A DNA stretch of 64,000 nt from Bradysia coprophila. Taxonomy: Eukaryota; Arthropoda; Insecta; Diptera; Sciaridae. Shown here piece by piece: positions 1-10,663 of the stretch; the first letter of the stretch is position 1, and every line of letters begins with the position of its first letter. The translations under genes and the position numbers were made by a program. Location of the stretch: NCBI RefSeq assembly GCF_014529535.1, contig NC_050737.1, forward strand, positions 8,600,725 through 8,664,724, read 5' to 3'. The notes below the pieces were generated by a model, which saw nothing but the letters and a program-made list of their open reading frames with translations, made no database searches and was not told where the DNA came from.

Positions 1-2081
1 CAGGCCCACCAGTAAATTGGTAAAAATAGGTTTTGAAAATTTCAAACGTCGATGTAAATCAGAGACGATTTCGAATAAATTACTTTCTTTGTACACTATA
101 CCTTATTTTTCGAGCTCTATTGAGAACAAGGCATCAGAACAGTCGGAGCGTTTGCTGCGACTTAGCCCGTAGACCGTAATCCTATTTCGTCTACCATAAT
201 ACGTGTAGCCGTAATACGACCGCAACCTATAATACGTCTACAACCCTCTAATGCGTCTGTTACCAAATGCAAGTCAAGTTTGGCATGGTCAAATTTACTG
301 ACAGTGTTCATTTTTAAAATTGCGCATAGCGCAATTACGAAAGCCGCGTACGAAGTACCCTCTCAAATAAAACCAACAATTTACGACATTATTTTAGAAA
401 CCCAAAATTTTTGCCAACTTTCTATTGGTATTCAATTATCTCTCAAATATAACAAAAACTAGCAAAATCGGATGAGATTTACTCGCTTTATGTGCAAAAA
501 ACACTTAGGCCGAGTAGCGCCTTAGTCCAAGGCCCAAATTTGAAACTTTTTTCGCCACGTTCTTTTCGGTATTCAATTACCTTCCATAAAAAACTAAATC
601 TAGCAAATCGGATGAGACTTACTCGATTTATGTGCAAAAAACACTTAGGGCCGAGTAGCGGCCTTAGTCCAAGGCCCAAATTTGAAACTTTTTTTGCCAT
701 ATTCTATTCGGCATTCAATTATCTATCAAATGAAACAAAAACTAGCAAAATCGGATGAGATTTATTCGATTTATGTGCAAAAATACTTAGGGCCTAGTAC
801 GTAGAGCCATGGAACCATCTGAACGCGCAAGTAACTCCAATACGTCAACCACAAAATAGTAACAGCATAACAGCAAGGCTGATGCAAACTCGTATACAAC
901 GGATAGTGTTTGAGCCATTTTTGAATTTTCAAATTTCTCTTTGTTAGTAGTTCTGAATACGTCGAAATGAAGTACGTTTCTGTTGTCCAAAATCAAAAAC
1001 TTCCTTAAATATACTCGCCCTTGCACTGACCTTTTGTACGTACAAATTTGTAGTGGGGATGAAGGTAGAAAATTATTGACCTGCATAAAAAAGGGACGGG
1101 GATTTTACCATTTTATCTTTTTTATGGAATATTAATATTTCCTTACACTTTGTAAGTTCGTCACATTGACTGATGTTGATTGTTGCCAAAAATGATTATT
1201 GGAAAAAGGCACTTTCGAGTAAAAAAGGATTAACGCTAATTAGCCTATTTTAAAACTGGTTTCCTTACCTGCTCAAACCCATAAAACTGTCACGGAAAAT
1301 TTTTTTAAATATATGTAGGTACTGAATTTATCGAAACATGAGATTGGTAAATTTCAGTAAATTTAAGTAAATTCGGCAAATAAATTGTACCAAAAATGAT
1401 TTTCGGCTTGCAGTTAGTAGACAGTATCCATCCCATACACTTCGATGGATGTAGTGGTACTCGATGTAGAAGGCAAACTGTAAAATGTGAGTATCTTGTC
1501 TTAGAATCTTTTTCGGCTAATTAGGATAAAAACCGAGAGCCAAACCGAAACAATTAAAAGAAAATCACAGTTTTCCCAGTTAGTAACACTCATTGTAGCA
1601 ACACTAATAATAAATCCATTGTAGTGCTTGATAATGATAATTCGCAGGAACACTTTCTACGAAAACGTATACCCCTAAAACAATACAAAAATATTTGCAG
1701 ATTGCAGTTCCAGCAAATGTTAATTGCTATGCTAAGTCATAGTCCTCTAATCGGTTAAATACGTCAATAAACGAAAAACTTAATTTAATGAGTTGTATTG
1801 AGGTGTGTGTGTTTCTTAATTTTTTGATCGATGGAATAGTTAAGTAGCCAAAAGAAAACAAAAACTTATTGACACAGTCTGTTGCATCTCCTGGATATGA
1901 CTGATCAGTTTTTATCGATAAATGAATGTTTAGTCATCTTCAAAACTGCGTATTTTTTAGCTCAGCCAATTGTAATACAATTAACCATTTTAGTTCAACG
2001 TTAGCGCGTAAATACAACGACAGTTCATTGATACGGGAAAGTTATTTTTGCAACCACATCTTTGAGATTAAAGCCTGAACT
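1..2081. other. Intergenic, repeat-bearing, upstream of CAP gene A
   Basis: No supported gene. Positions about 165-250 contain short degenerate repeats around the words 'taatacg' and 'cgtcta'. A tandem repeat at 404-800 is listed separately. The rest is AT-rich with stops in all frames. A minus-strand open frame at 787-1086 has no recognisable motif and was not accepted. No clear TATA box is visible upstream of the CAP gene at 2082. Confidence 0.6.
404..800. repeat. Tandem repeat, ~140-bp unit, about 2.8 copies
   Basis: A unit containing 'atcggatgaga', 'tttatgtgcaaaaa', 'cttagtccaaggcccaaatt' and 'tattcaatta' recurs at about 404-590 and 591-735, with a partial copy at 736-800. Copies differ by substitutions and 1-2 base gaps. 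Open frames crossing it arise from the repeat and are not taken as genes. Confidence 0.85.
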
Positions 2082-2974
2082 ATGTACATACACCCAAAAT
2101 ATATGACCGTTTTGCTTACATGCATTTTTCCAAAACTGGTGATCACTGCATATAACTACTATTGTCAGGCACACCTTTGCAGGCCTAATTCTAAACACAT
2201 TGGATGCGGAAACACTGGTGAGTTTGGCCCAAATTGTCCGTCTGAACGAAAATTAGTACCTATGACAGTCGGCTTGAAAGCTTACTTGCTTGAAAAGCAT
2301 AATCGAGCACGATGTGACATTGCAAATGGAAAAATTAGAGGATATAAGTCAGCGAATGGAATGCCTGAAATGGTAAGAAATTAATCGACCTATGTCTGAC
2401 CCTTCTAAACATTCAACTTTATATACATTTGATAGGGCTGGGATGATGAGCTGGCTAAATTAGCAGAATATAACGCCAAGACTTGTATTTATGGCCATGA
2501 CGAATGCGTCAGCACAGCGACCCACAGATATGCTGGGCAGAATATCGCAATCGTTATGTCGACATTAAATTACTTCGAAAGTAAAAGAGCCATTGATTTA
2601 TTGTTTAAAGCTTGGTTCGACGAATATAGAGACTGTGACATGACGTACATAGACAAATACAGACGTAGTGACACCGGGTAAGTTTCTAGATACCAATTAA
2701 ATTAAACTGTCCATAATTTCCTAAATATTTTCTTTTCAGTAAAAAGATCGGGCATTTTACACAAATCGTGAGAGCTGGTGCTAGTAGAATGGGATGTGCC
2801 TTGACAAGCTTTGCAAATTCGCGCAAAAATGTCTATATCGTGTGTAACTATTCATTAGCGAACATCTTAGGAAGAAAAGCTTATACAACTGGAATGCCAT
2901 GCTCCGCCTGCAATGAAGGATGTAGCCTAACATATCCAGGACTCTGCAATACCACAGAAGTCATTCCATTATGA
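2082..2974 (+). CDS. Secreted CAP-superfamily protein, antigen-5 / venom-allergen-5-like (copy A)
   Basis: Three coding exons: 2082-2372, 2436-2677 and 2740-2974 (stop TGA 2972-2974), 255 residues. Both introns (63 and 62 bp) have GT/AG ends, and the phases (0, then 2) fit. The first ~23 residues form a hydrophobic signal peptide; a second in-frame Met lies at codon 8. The mature N-terminus is cysteine-rich, as in insect antigen-5 proteins. A CAP domain follows, with signatures GHFTQIV in exon 3 and VCNYS about 30 residues later, then a Cys-rich C-terminal tail. CAP proteins of this type are extracellular and occur in saliva, venom and haemolymph; the exact role is usually unknown. It is a close paralogue of the gene at 9301, with the same intron positions. 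Function beyond 'secreted CAP protein' is not inferred. Confidence 0.93.
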
Positions 2975-3022
2975 TAATTACATCTTAATTAAACTACTTA
3001 TAGTTGAAGGCTTATTAAAATT

Positions 3023-3028
3023 AATAAA
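3023..3028 (+). terminator. Polyadenylation signal of CAP gene A
   Basis: AATAAA lies 49 bp after the stop codon, within 'ttaataaaattaaag'. Position and sequence are typical of a short 3'UTR. Confidence 0.6.
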
Positions 3029-3670
3029 ATTAAAGCTAAGTCAACTCACAACTGTATTTTCATTACTGTCTTCGTAGAGAATGTAGCACAATCGAAGACA
3101 AGACTAAAATCGTCAATCAAAAATAGATTGTGTACGTACATCCTAAATATGTACGCTGTTGTCCAAAAAGCGCTTTGTCTGGTTCGTTCGGGTCACCCTA
3201 GCAATTGTGAAAGGTTCAATATTCATTTCAACTTTATTTATCACAGGACAAAAAGGAAAAACCTTGTACAAATATCGTTACGATTAAATTCAAATATCCT
3301 TACGATTAAAGGTAGTGACAGTAAACGAATTAAAATAATGGTAGATAAGCCAATTCCACTTGTCTTAAAATGTAACCTACCGAAATCGGCTTAATTTTTT
3401 TAAATAGTCGCAGTCGTCATCATCTACAAAAAATCACTCAATATTGTAAACCAAGGTAATACAAGTCCGCAAAAAGATACTGAACACATATTTCGAGTGA
3501 GTTTGAGTGCAGCGAGAGTCCAACTTAAATAAACTAGAAATGAAACATATCTTGAGTAGTTTGGGTACATTCGTGAAGGCATCACAATATGTGAAGTTAC
3601 AGTAAATTGTTACTTGAATACATGAGTTGCAGTTGCATGCTGTACGTACACGCAAATCGTACCTAATAGA

Positions 3671-3726
3671 AACTAGGCCCCACCTTTTGGGCGGGTCAGG
3701 TCCCTTGACTGACAATTTTTTCAATT
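3671..3726. repeat. Dispersed 55-bp repeat, copy 1
   Basis: A ~55-bp segment containing 'ccaccttttgggcgggtcag' followed by 'gtcccttgactga' is repeated almost identically at 5736-5791. The end 'cccttgactga' is the reverse complement of the 'tcagtcaaggg' that closes the ~300-bp repeat family further on, so the two may be parts of one element. Confidence 0.8.
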
Positions 3727-3861
3727 TTCCGAAATATCACAAATAACGGATGTAAAACATTCGCTTGAGTACAAGTTCTTTGGAAAACCACTTTTTCTGT
3801 TCTCTATTTGCTTGTAAATTTGCGGCCAGATTTTTAATCAACAATACAAAAATAGACAAAG

Positions 3862-4192
3862 ACTCGTGTGAATTACGGCCCTCGCTGCGCTCTGCCCGCA
3901 AACGTCCCACTCGTATAAGTCGTCTATTATTCAGTTTTATAGTCTTATTGTTAACGTTAAACAAAAGTAGAAGATGCGAATTTGGAACGATTAAAGGACT
4001 CTTTCACTTTGGTACAATATAAAATAGTACGATAGACGTTCTTCCCTTACACTTATGTACAAAAAGGAAGCCCCCCGGTACTTTCTACATTCACAAAACC
4101 TTTAATCATGAAAAAAATAGCACGACTCGTGCGAATTACGGCCCTCGCTTCGCTCTGGCCGCAAACTTCACACTCGTGGGAGTTTCAAAGTT
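3862..4192. repeat. Two copies of the 'ctcgtgtgaattacg' fold-back repeat
   Basis: Copies at about 3862-3935 and 4124-4192 share 'ctcgtgtgaattacggccct', then 'cgct(t/g)cgctct', then 'ccgcaaac' and 'actcgt'. The centre 'ccctcgcttcgctc' is close to self-complementary, and 'gtgtgaa' near the left end matches inverted 'ttcacac' near the right. More copies form an array at 6884-7440. Confidence 0.75.
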
Positions 4193-4300
4193 TTCTGTAT
4201 GATAGTTTTTTAATGTCATTCCATACATTTGAATAGCGATTCAGAAATTGGTTTTTCATAAAATTTTATAAATATTTTATGTCATGGCTAGAAAACGATC

Positions 4301-5382
4301 ATGCGTGATAGCTGACTTTCAACCTGACTGTCCCTGACTATAGCCAACTATAACCGTGATAGCTGACTATCACCGTGATAGCTGACTATCACCGTGATAG
4401 CTGACTATCACCGTGATAGCTGACTATCACCGTGATAGCTGACTATCACCGTGATAGCTGACTATCACCGTGATAGCTGACTATCACCGTGATAGCTGAC
4501 TATCACCGTGATAGCTGACTATCACCGTGATAGCTGACTATCACCGTGATAGCTGACTATCACCGTGATAGCTGACTATCACCGTGATAGCTGACTATCA
4601 CCGTGATAGCTGACTATCACCGTGATAGCTGACTATCACCGTGATAGCTGACTATCACCGTGATAGCTGACTATCACCGTGATAGCTGACTATCACCGTG
4701 ATAGCTGACTATCACCGTGATAGCTGACTATCACCGTGATAGCTGACTATCACCGTGATAGCTGACTATCACCGTGATAGCTGACTATCACCGTGATAGC
4801 TGACTATCACCGTGATAGCTGACTATCACCGTGATAGCTGACTATCACCGTGATAGCTGACTATCACCGTGATAGCTGACTATCACCGTGATAGCTGACT
4901 ATCACCGTGATAGCTGACTATCACCGTGATAGCTGACTATCACCGTGATAGCTGACTATCACCGTGAATAGCTGACTATCACCGTAATAGCTGACTATCA
5001 CCGTGATAGCTGACTATCACCGTGATAGCTGACTATCACCGTGATAGCTGACTATCACCGTGATAGCTGACTATCACCGTGATAGCTGACTATCACCGTA
5101 ATAGCTGACTATCACCGTAATAGCTGACTATCACCGTAATAGCTGACTATCACCGTAATAGCTGTGACTATCACCGTAATAGCTGACTATCACCCTGATA
5201 GATGACTATCACCCTGATAGATGACTATCACCGTGATAGATGACTATCACCGTGATAGATGACTATCACCGTGATAGATGACTATCACCGTGATAGATGA
5301 CTATCACCGTGATAGCTGACTATCCCTGACTATAGCCAACTATTACTGTGATAGCTGACTATCATGCATGCGTGATAGCTGG
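4301..5382. repeat. Minisatellite, 19-bp self-complementary unit, ~50 copies
   Basis: The unit is gatagctgactatcaccgt, repeated head to tail about 50 times with very few changes until about 4960. Variants cluster at the right end: 'ccgtaatag' units at about 5095-5190, then 'gatagatgac' units at about 5195-5310. Both boundaries carry the same sequence, 'ccctgactatagccaacta', and both ends also have 'gcgtgatagctg'. Each unit holds two overlapping inverted repeats: GATAG-ctga-CTATC and CTATCA-ccg-TGATAG. The two strands therefore read almost the same, and any single strand can fold into a string of hairpins. Confidence 0.97.
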
Positions 5383-5397
5383 ATATAACTAACCGAC

Positions 5398-5706
5398 AAA
5401 ATCAAATTCCATCAAAGTAATCTTTTTCGATTGATTGAATTTTCCAACAGTGGAAAATACTGTTTTTCTGGAATAACTTTCAGATCCTTAATCCCACATA
5501 GCCCATCTTCGAACTTAACCTCAGGAATTGATATCTGCATCGATTAAAAAAATAAAATTGGTAATTGGTTGATAATTACTCAAGTTATCGTGTGTACAAG
5601 CAAAATATTGGGACAAACTATTCCGTTTTTCATAACATTTCATACAACCTTTGGTATACAAACATTCTAGGGTATTTTCCGGCATAAGACCCTGACTTAC
5701 AGTCAA
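5398..5706. repeat. ~300-bp interspersed repeat, copy 1
   Basis: Starts near 'aaattccatcaaagtaatc', continues through 'cccacatagcccatcttcga' and 'attactcaagttatcgtg', and ends 'cttacagtcaaggga'. The same order of blocks recurs at about 6590-6885, 7596-7920 (interrupted), 8190-8430 and 8530-8870. No coding potential was seen. The ordered blocks and shared ends suggest a non-autonomous mobile element. Confidence 0.85.
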
Positions 5707-5735
5707 GGGAATGATATTTTTCTGAGATATATCAA

Positions 5736-5791
5736 ACTAGGTCCCACCTTTTGGGCGGGTCAGGTCCCTTGACTGATAATTTTTTTCAATA
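5736..5791. repeat. Dispersed 55-bp repeat, copy 2
   Basis: Near-identical to 3671-3726 (shared 'aaactagg', 'cttttgggcgggtcaggtcc' and 'ttgactga' blocks). It lies 30 bp beyond the end of copy 1 of the ~300-bp repeat. Confidence 0.8.
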
Positions 5792-6169
5792 TCTTTTTGA
5801 TCATTTTCATTGTTGAACTTCCGAAGCATCACTGATACAAATGCCTACATTTGATCCTAATTTATTTTTACATATGCTGTATTCCTAAAAAAATTGTCAA
5901 ATTTAGAACATTAATATATCGATTACTCTATACATTACAACAAAATTCTTCAAAAAATCTTTGAACGTAAGACCGAATGATCTTTGTGTTCTTATGTTTC
6001 TTATAAATTTGCAGCAAGATTTTCAATCAACCAATCAAACTCGTATGAGCTATGTATTATTCTGTTTGATTGCCATTTTGTCGAATTGAATCAGAGTAGA
6101 TGCGAAGTTTAACGAATATGGAACGATGAGAGGCCTTTTCACTTTGGTAAAAAATTTAAAAAAAAACCA

Positions 6170-6272
6170 TTTCGTAGAAGGATGAATTCCCTGGGAACGA
6201 ACAAAACGCCTTCTCATTACATTTCGTAGAAGGATGAATTCCCTAGGAACGAACAAAACGCCTTCTCGCAAC
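6170..6272. repeat. Direct repeat of a ~50-bp segment
   Basis: The segment 'cgtagaaggatgaattccct' followed by 'gggaacgaacaaaacgcctt' and 'ctc' occurs twice in tandem (about 6173-6220 and 6226-6273). No gene is evident. Confidence 0.8.
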
Positions 6273-6358
6273 ATGTACCACATTTCATTTGAAAGCAGGC
6301 ATTTTTCTGCCGTAAGACAGTAAAAACATCTTTCTTTGGTATTTAGTAGACGGATTTT

Positions 6359-6460
6359 TGTTAGTCAACTATCAGATTTGTTAGTCAACTATCAGATTTG
6401 TTAGTCAACTATCAGATTTGTTAGTCAACTATCAAATTTGTTAGTCAACTATCAAGTTGT
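6359..6460. repeat. Tandem repeat, 20-bp unit x5
   Basis: Five head-to-tail copies of ttagtcaactatcagatttg with one or two changes in the last copies. It shares the CTATC half-stem of the 19-bp minisatellite. It lies just upstream of copy 2 of the ~300-bp repeat. Confidence 0.92.
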
Positions 6461-6589
6461 TAGCAGTTCACTAACAAGAGATGTTTACCGGTTAGAGGCT
6501 GGACATGTACTGACGAAATTTTTCTTCCTATTTGTTTCATGCACATCATCGAAAACATACTTATACGATTTACACACACTACGCAACAA

Positions 6590-6885
6590 ATTCAAATTTC
6601 ATCAAAGTAATCTTTTTCGATTGAGGCTATAATCAACAGTGTAAAATCCTGTTTTTATGGCATAGCTTCCAGATCCTTCGTCCCACATAGCCCATCTTCG
6701 AACTTAGCGTTGGTATTTTACTTCCACATATTTAAAAAAAAATCGTGCCTTGAACGATTTTTTGTTACCCAGATTAAACGTTTTTCATGCCATTTCATAT
6801 ATTTTCAAGCACAGTAAACTTTTTTGTTACCCACATATTTCGGTATTTTCTGGTGTAAGACCCTGACTTTCAGTCAAGGGAATAA
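6590..6885. repeat. ~300-bp interspersed repeat, copy 2
   Basis: Same block order as 5398-5706, from 'aaatttcatcaaagtaatc' to 'ctttcagtcaaggga'. The internal region is shorter than in copy 1 after 'cttccacat'. Confidence 0.85.
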
Positions 6886-7440
6886 CCGCAGCTCGTGTGA
6901 ATTACAACCCTCGCTTCGCTCCACAAACTTTAGTCGTCGTAGTTGTCTAATGTTTGGTTTGCTTTGGCCGCAAACTTATCGCTCGTCCGAGCTGTCTAAT
7001 ATTGCAATACGACACTGCAACTCTTGTGAATTACGACACTCGCTTCGCTCGGGCCGCAAACTTCACACTCGTCAGAGTTGTCTAATAATAAGTTTTAGTC
7101 TAATCGCAAACTTCTCGCTCGTCCGAGCTGTCTAATATTGCAATACGATACCGCAACTCGTGTGAATTACAACCCAGGCTTCGCTCCGCAAACTTCAGTC
7201 GTCGTAGTTGTCTAATGTTTGGTTTGCTTTGGCCGCAAACTTAACGTTCGTCCGAGCTGTCTAATATTGCAATACGATACTGCAACTCGTGTGAATTACG
7301 ACCCTCGCTTCGCTCGGGCCGCAAACTTCACACTCGTCAGAGTTGTCCAATATTAGGTTTGATCTAATATCAAACTTATCGCTCGTCCGAGCTGTCTAAT
7401 ATTGCATTACGATACCGTAACTCGTCGAAGTTGTCTAATG
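6884..7440. repeat. Higher-order tandem array of the 'ctcgtgtgaattac' repeat
   Basis: Anchors of the form 'ctcgtgtgaattac' occur at about 6890, 7019, 7156 and 7285, spaced about 130 bp. Two unit types alternate: one with 'tagtcgtcgtagttgtctaa' and one with 'cgggccgcaaacttcacact'. This gives an approximately 266-bp higher-order unit present twice. Each unit contains the palindromic word 'cctcgcttcgctc'. Open frames here come from the repeat. Confidence 0.85.
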
Positions 7441-7595
7441 TTAGAATTGCTTGACTTTTGTAATACTATATACTCACTGTAGTGTATATGTAATTTTAGG
7501 TATATGCTGCTTGTTAATTAATAAAATATAAAATAGCAATTATCAAATACCAATTATCGAAAATCAACTATATTGTTCATTTATTACATTTCTAT

Positions 7596-7920
7596 TTTTT
7601 GGCATAACTTCCGAAGCGTTGATCACACATAGCTTATCGTCGAACTTAGCCTCAGGAATCCCATTCCTCGTCGATTAAAAAAAAATCATCAAAATCGGTT
7701 ATGAATTACTCAAGTTATCGTGGTGACAAAAAAAAAATAGGTTACAAACAATTACGTTTTTCTTCACATTTCATACAATTATCAAAAATTAAAAAGTATC
7801 ACATTTTCGTTTTCAATAGGTAAAACACACATAAAACAAAAATGTGATACTTTTTAATTTTTGATAATTGTACATTGTAAGGCGACAAACATTTTATGGT
7901 ATTAGATCATAGATCATTAG
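7596..7920. repeat. ~300-bp interspersed repeat, copy 3, interrupted
   Basis: Begins about 'tttttggcataacttccgaag' and runs through 'attactcaagttatcgtgg' and 'cacatttcatacaa', where a 99-bp palindrome (7774-7872) breaks it. Related sequence resumes at 'cattgtaaggcgacaaacat'. The insertion shows the palindrome is the younger of the two. Confidence 0.75.
7774..7872. mobile_element. 99-bp fold-back element (MITE-like)
   Basis: Two perfect ~33-bp inverted arms (outer end 'tacaattatcaaaaatt', inner end 'gtatcacattttc') flank a ~30-bp spacer. No coding capacity. Inserted in copy 3 of the ~300-bp repeat. Confidence 0.85.
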
Positions 7921-8013
7921 ATCGATGTGTACTCTTTATAAGATGATTCTGGAGTGACAAAAGACATAGCTAATGCGTTCTTTTTATACATAAATTCATA
8001 ATTGATATTCAAA

Positions 8014-8115
8014 TAGCCAACTATCAAATTTGATAGTCAACTGTCGAATTTGATAGTCAACTATCAAGCAAGTTGATAGTCAACTGTCAAATTTGATAGT
8101 CAATTATCAAGTTGA
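8014..8115. repeat. Tandem 'gatagtcaactatc' hairpin repeat
   Basis: At least five copies of a unit built on GATAG-tcaa-CTATC (some with CTGTC), spaced about 18-20 bp and joined by 'aaattt' or 'aagcaagtt'. The stem is the same as in the 19-bp minisatellite, with a different loop. A further short copy lies at about 8432-8462. Confidence 0.88.
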
Positions 8116-8189
8116 TTGTATACCATCAATTCTAATATAATTCGTTGGCGAAAACAAATTCAAATGATTTACACACACCCTAAAAAAAT

Positions 8190-8430
8190 CAAATTTCACC
8201 AAAGCAATCGTATCGTATTTAATAGAGAAATTATCAACAGTGTAAAATCAGGTTTTCCTGGAATAACTTCCAGATTCTTAATCCCACATGGCTCATCTTC
8301 GAACTTAGCCTCGACAATTTAATTCCACATCGATAAAAAAAAATTTGTTGAAATTGGTTAAGAATTACTCGAGTTATCCTGCCCACAAGAAAAAACGGTT
8401 ACAGACATTTAACGTTTTTCATAACATTTC
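8190..8430. repeat. ~300-bp interspersed repeat, copy 4
   Basis: Begins 'aaatttcaccaaagcaatcg' and continues through 'cttccagattcttaatccca', 'cccacatggctcatcttcga' and 'gaattactcgagttatcctg', ending near 'cataacatttca'. It is very close to copy 5 (8530-8870) and preceded by the same 'cgttggcgaaaacaaattca' flank, so the two arose by a local duplication. Confidence 0.85.
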
Positions 8431-8529
8431 ACAAGTTGATAGTCAACTATCAAGTTGATAGTCTACCATAAATTCTAATATCAATCGTTGGCGAAAACAA
8501 ATTCACATGATTTACACACACATCCAAAA

Positions 8530-8870
8530 AAAATCAAATTTCATCAAAGTAATCGTATCGTATTAAATAGAGAAGTTATCAACAGTGTAAAATCAGGTTT
8601 TTCTGGAATAACTTCCAGATTCTTAATCCCACATGGCTCATCTTCGAACTTAGCCTCGAGAATTTAATTCCACATCGATTAAAAAAAAATTGTTGAAATT
8701 GGTTAAGAATTACTCGAGTTATCCTGCCCACAAGAAAAAAACGGTTACAGACATTAACGTTTTTCATAACATTTCATACATTTTCAATCAAAGTGTACAT
8801 GTATGGTTACAGACATTTTTCGGTATTTTCTGGCGTAAGACCCTGACTTTCAGTCAAGGGAATAAATTCC
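8530..8870. repeat. ~300-bp interspersed repeat, copy 5
   Basis: Nearly identical to copy 4 over the first 240 bp. It then continues to the family end 'ctttcagtcaagggaat', which copy 4 lacks. Confidence 0.85.
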
Positions 8871-9175
8871 CTTGCATACGGGGGAATGACGTCACTTTCG
8901 ATTTATTTCTGTTAGTCTCGTCTCGTCATTGCTACAGTGACGTAATAAGTGTATCTAGTCGGATAAAACAATGTAAGGTGGATTTTAAACTGATGATGTC
9001 TGAATATTAAACTTTACGTCTGCCTCCCAAAAGAATTAAAAGTCAAGTAAACAGCAGCGACAATTTCGTATTTGCACAGGTGGAAAATGAATTTTTTACG
9101 GCCTATTATCCGGTGTAAACGCAATTTTGATGTGTATCTTTTTGACTGTTTTATTTAAATTAGCTGTTGGCTTCT

Positions 9176-9183
9176 TATAAAAG
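9176..9183 (+). promoter_or_regulatory. TATA box of CAP gene B
   Basis: TATAAAAG, with an initiator-like TCAGTG at 9212-9217 about 38 bp downstream and the ATG 125 bp downstream. The spacing is slightly longer than the usual ~30 bp, so the exact start site is uncertain. Confidence 0.6.
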
Positions 9184-9300
9184 GAAAACTCAAACTAAGG
9201 TCTGCATCAATTCAGTGACAAACCATCACACAGTTCGAACCGCTTCGAATAACAGTTTCGTTTTCGATAATTCTAATAATCTAAACTGCAACAAGATACC

Positions 9301-10193
9301 ATGAATCCATCAATAGTGACCGTTGTGCTTGCAACTATTTTACTGAAGCAGGTAGTCTCTGCATTTGACTTTTGTCAGAAAAATCTAAATTGTCCAGCTA
9401 ATGCCAAACACGTTGGCTGTGGAAGTACTAATAATTTTGGACGATACTGTCCCGTTGAACGCACTTTAGTACCTATGACGGCTGAGTTGAAAGCTCATTT
9501 TCTCAAAAAACATAATCAAGCACGAAGCGACATTGCAAACGGCAAAATTACCGGCTACAAAAGCGCTAATCGAATGATTGAAATGGTAAGTGAAATCTTC
9601 ACTCATTACACGATAACCATAATAACCGTATTATCATATACGTATAGACGTGGGACGATGAACTGGCTAAGTTAGCAGAATACAATGCCAAGAGTTGCAC
9701 TTACGGTCACGATGAGTGCCGTAACACTGCCACATACAAATATGCTGGTCAAAATATCGCAATGGTGATGTCAACTCCAAACTACTTTGAAACCATCAAA
9801 GCCGTTGACTACTTGTTCGGTTTGTGGTTCGATGAGTACAAAGACTGTGACATGACCTACATCAACAAGTACAGACCCAGCGACACTGAGTAAGTTGTGA
9901 GAGGTGCATTTTCCCTTGTGATTCAAATTTTAATTGAAATTTTTAATTTTCGCAGTGCGCAAATCGGTCATTTCACACAAATTGTGTCCGCCGGTGCTAA
10001 TCGAGTCGGATGTGCTGTTACTACCTTCGCCGATTCACGGAAAAATGTCTACATTGTGTGCAACTATTCATTGACCAATATTTTGGCTCGACCAATTTAT
10101 ACAACCGGCACTCCGTGCTCTGCCTGTACTAAGGGATGTAGTGCGACGTATCCTGGACTTTGCAATTCGTCGGAAGTTATTCCCTTGGTATAA
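9301..10193 (+). CDS. Secreted CAP-superfamily protein, antigen-5 / venom-allergen-5-like (copy B)
   Basis: Three coding exons: 9301-9585, 9648-9889 and 9956-10193 (stop TAA), 254 residues. Introns are 62 and 66 bp with GT/AG ends at the same positions and phases as copy A; exon 2 is 242 bp in both. A 21-residue hydrophobic signal peptide ends near VVSA. The CAP domain carries GHFTQIV (about residues 180-186) and VCNYS, followed by a Cys-rich tail containing PCSAC and GLC. Unlike copy A it has a visible TATA box and a consensus-like start context. The protein is expected to be secreted; the partner or target is unknown. Copies A and B are a tandem duplication on one strand, moderately diverged, and both appear intact. 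Confidence 0.95.
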
Positions 10194-10244
10194 ATAATGG
10201 TCCCCGCTTTAATAACAGACTAATAACCTTCACCTCGCATTTTG

Positions 10245-10250
10245 AATAAA
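10245..10250 (+). terminator. Polyadenylation signal of CAP gene B
   Basis: AATAAA 52 bp after the stop codon; further AATAAA hexamers lie at 10288-10293 and 10308-10313, so alternative cleavage sites are possible. Confidence 0.6.
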
Positions 10251-10663
10251 ATACTCAACTTTCTAATTTATAAGTTTTGTTAAGTTAAATAAATGTCCTT
10301 TCATTGAAATAAAACTACCCTGCAAGTATTTCGTTAATGAGGTTTTTCTTATTTCGTCATTTCGTCTATGTCAAAAACTTGCATATCGATTGTAGTCATG
10401 TAGATTCACAAAAATTATACCTGCATTACCAGAAGTCATATCAAGTGTTAATGTCATCGTGCCTGGATGTCGTGTCATCGTGTCTTGTGATTGTTGGAAA
10501 TAAAACATAAATATTCAATCTGTTCGAGAGAATTCGTAAATAACTTCAATCAAATATCTTCGTTTATGAGGTTCGCGACGTTTTTTATTAATTTTATTCT
10601 GTGAATTTGATATAAAACTGTTTATATAACCTAACCTCACAAACGTTGAATTGGTTGCTACGA

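Noticed and set aside
787-1086. 99-codon minus-strand open frame near a tandem repeat
   Set aside because: No signal, domain or splice context recognised; its right part runs into low-complexity sequence and its left end into the repeat.
4301-5382. Possible CRISPR-like array
   Set aside because: Units are 19 bp, directly contiguous, with no unique spacers, and the genome is animal; it is a minisatellite.
6824-7135. 103-codon + strand open frame
   Set aside because: It reads through the 'ctcgtgtgaattac' repeat array; the apparent repeated residues (SCEL.PSLRS) come from the DNA repeat, not from a protein family.
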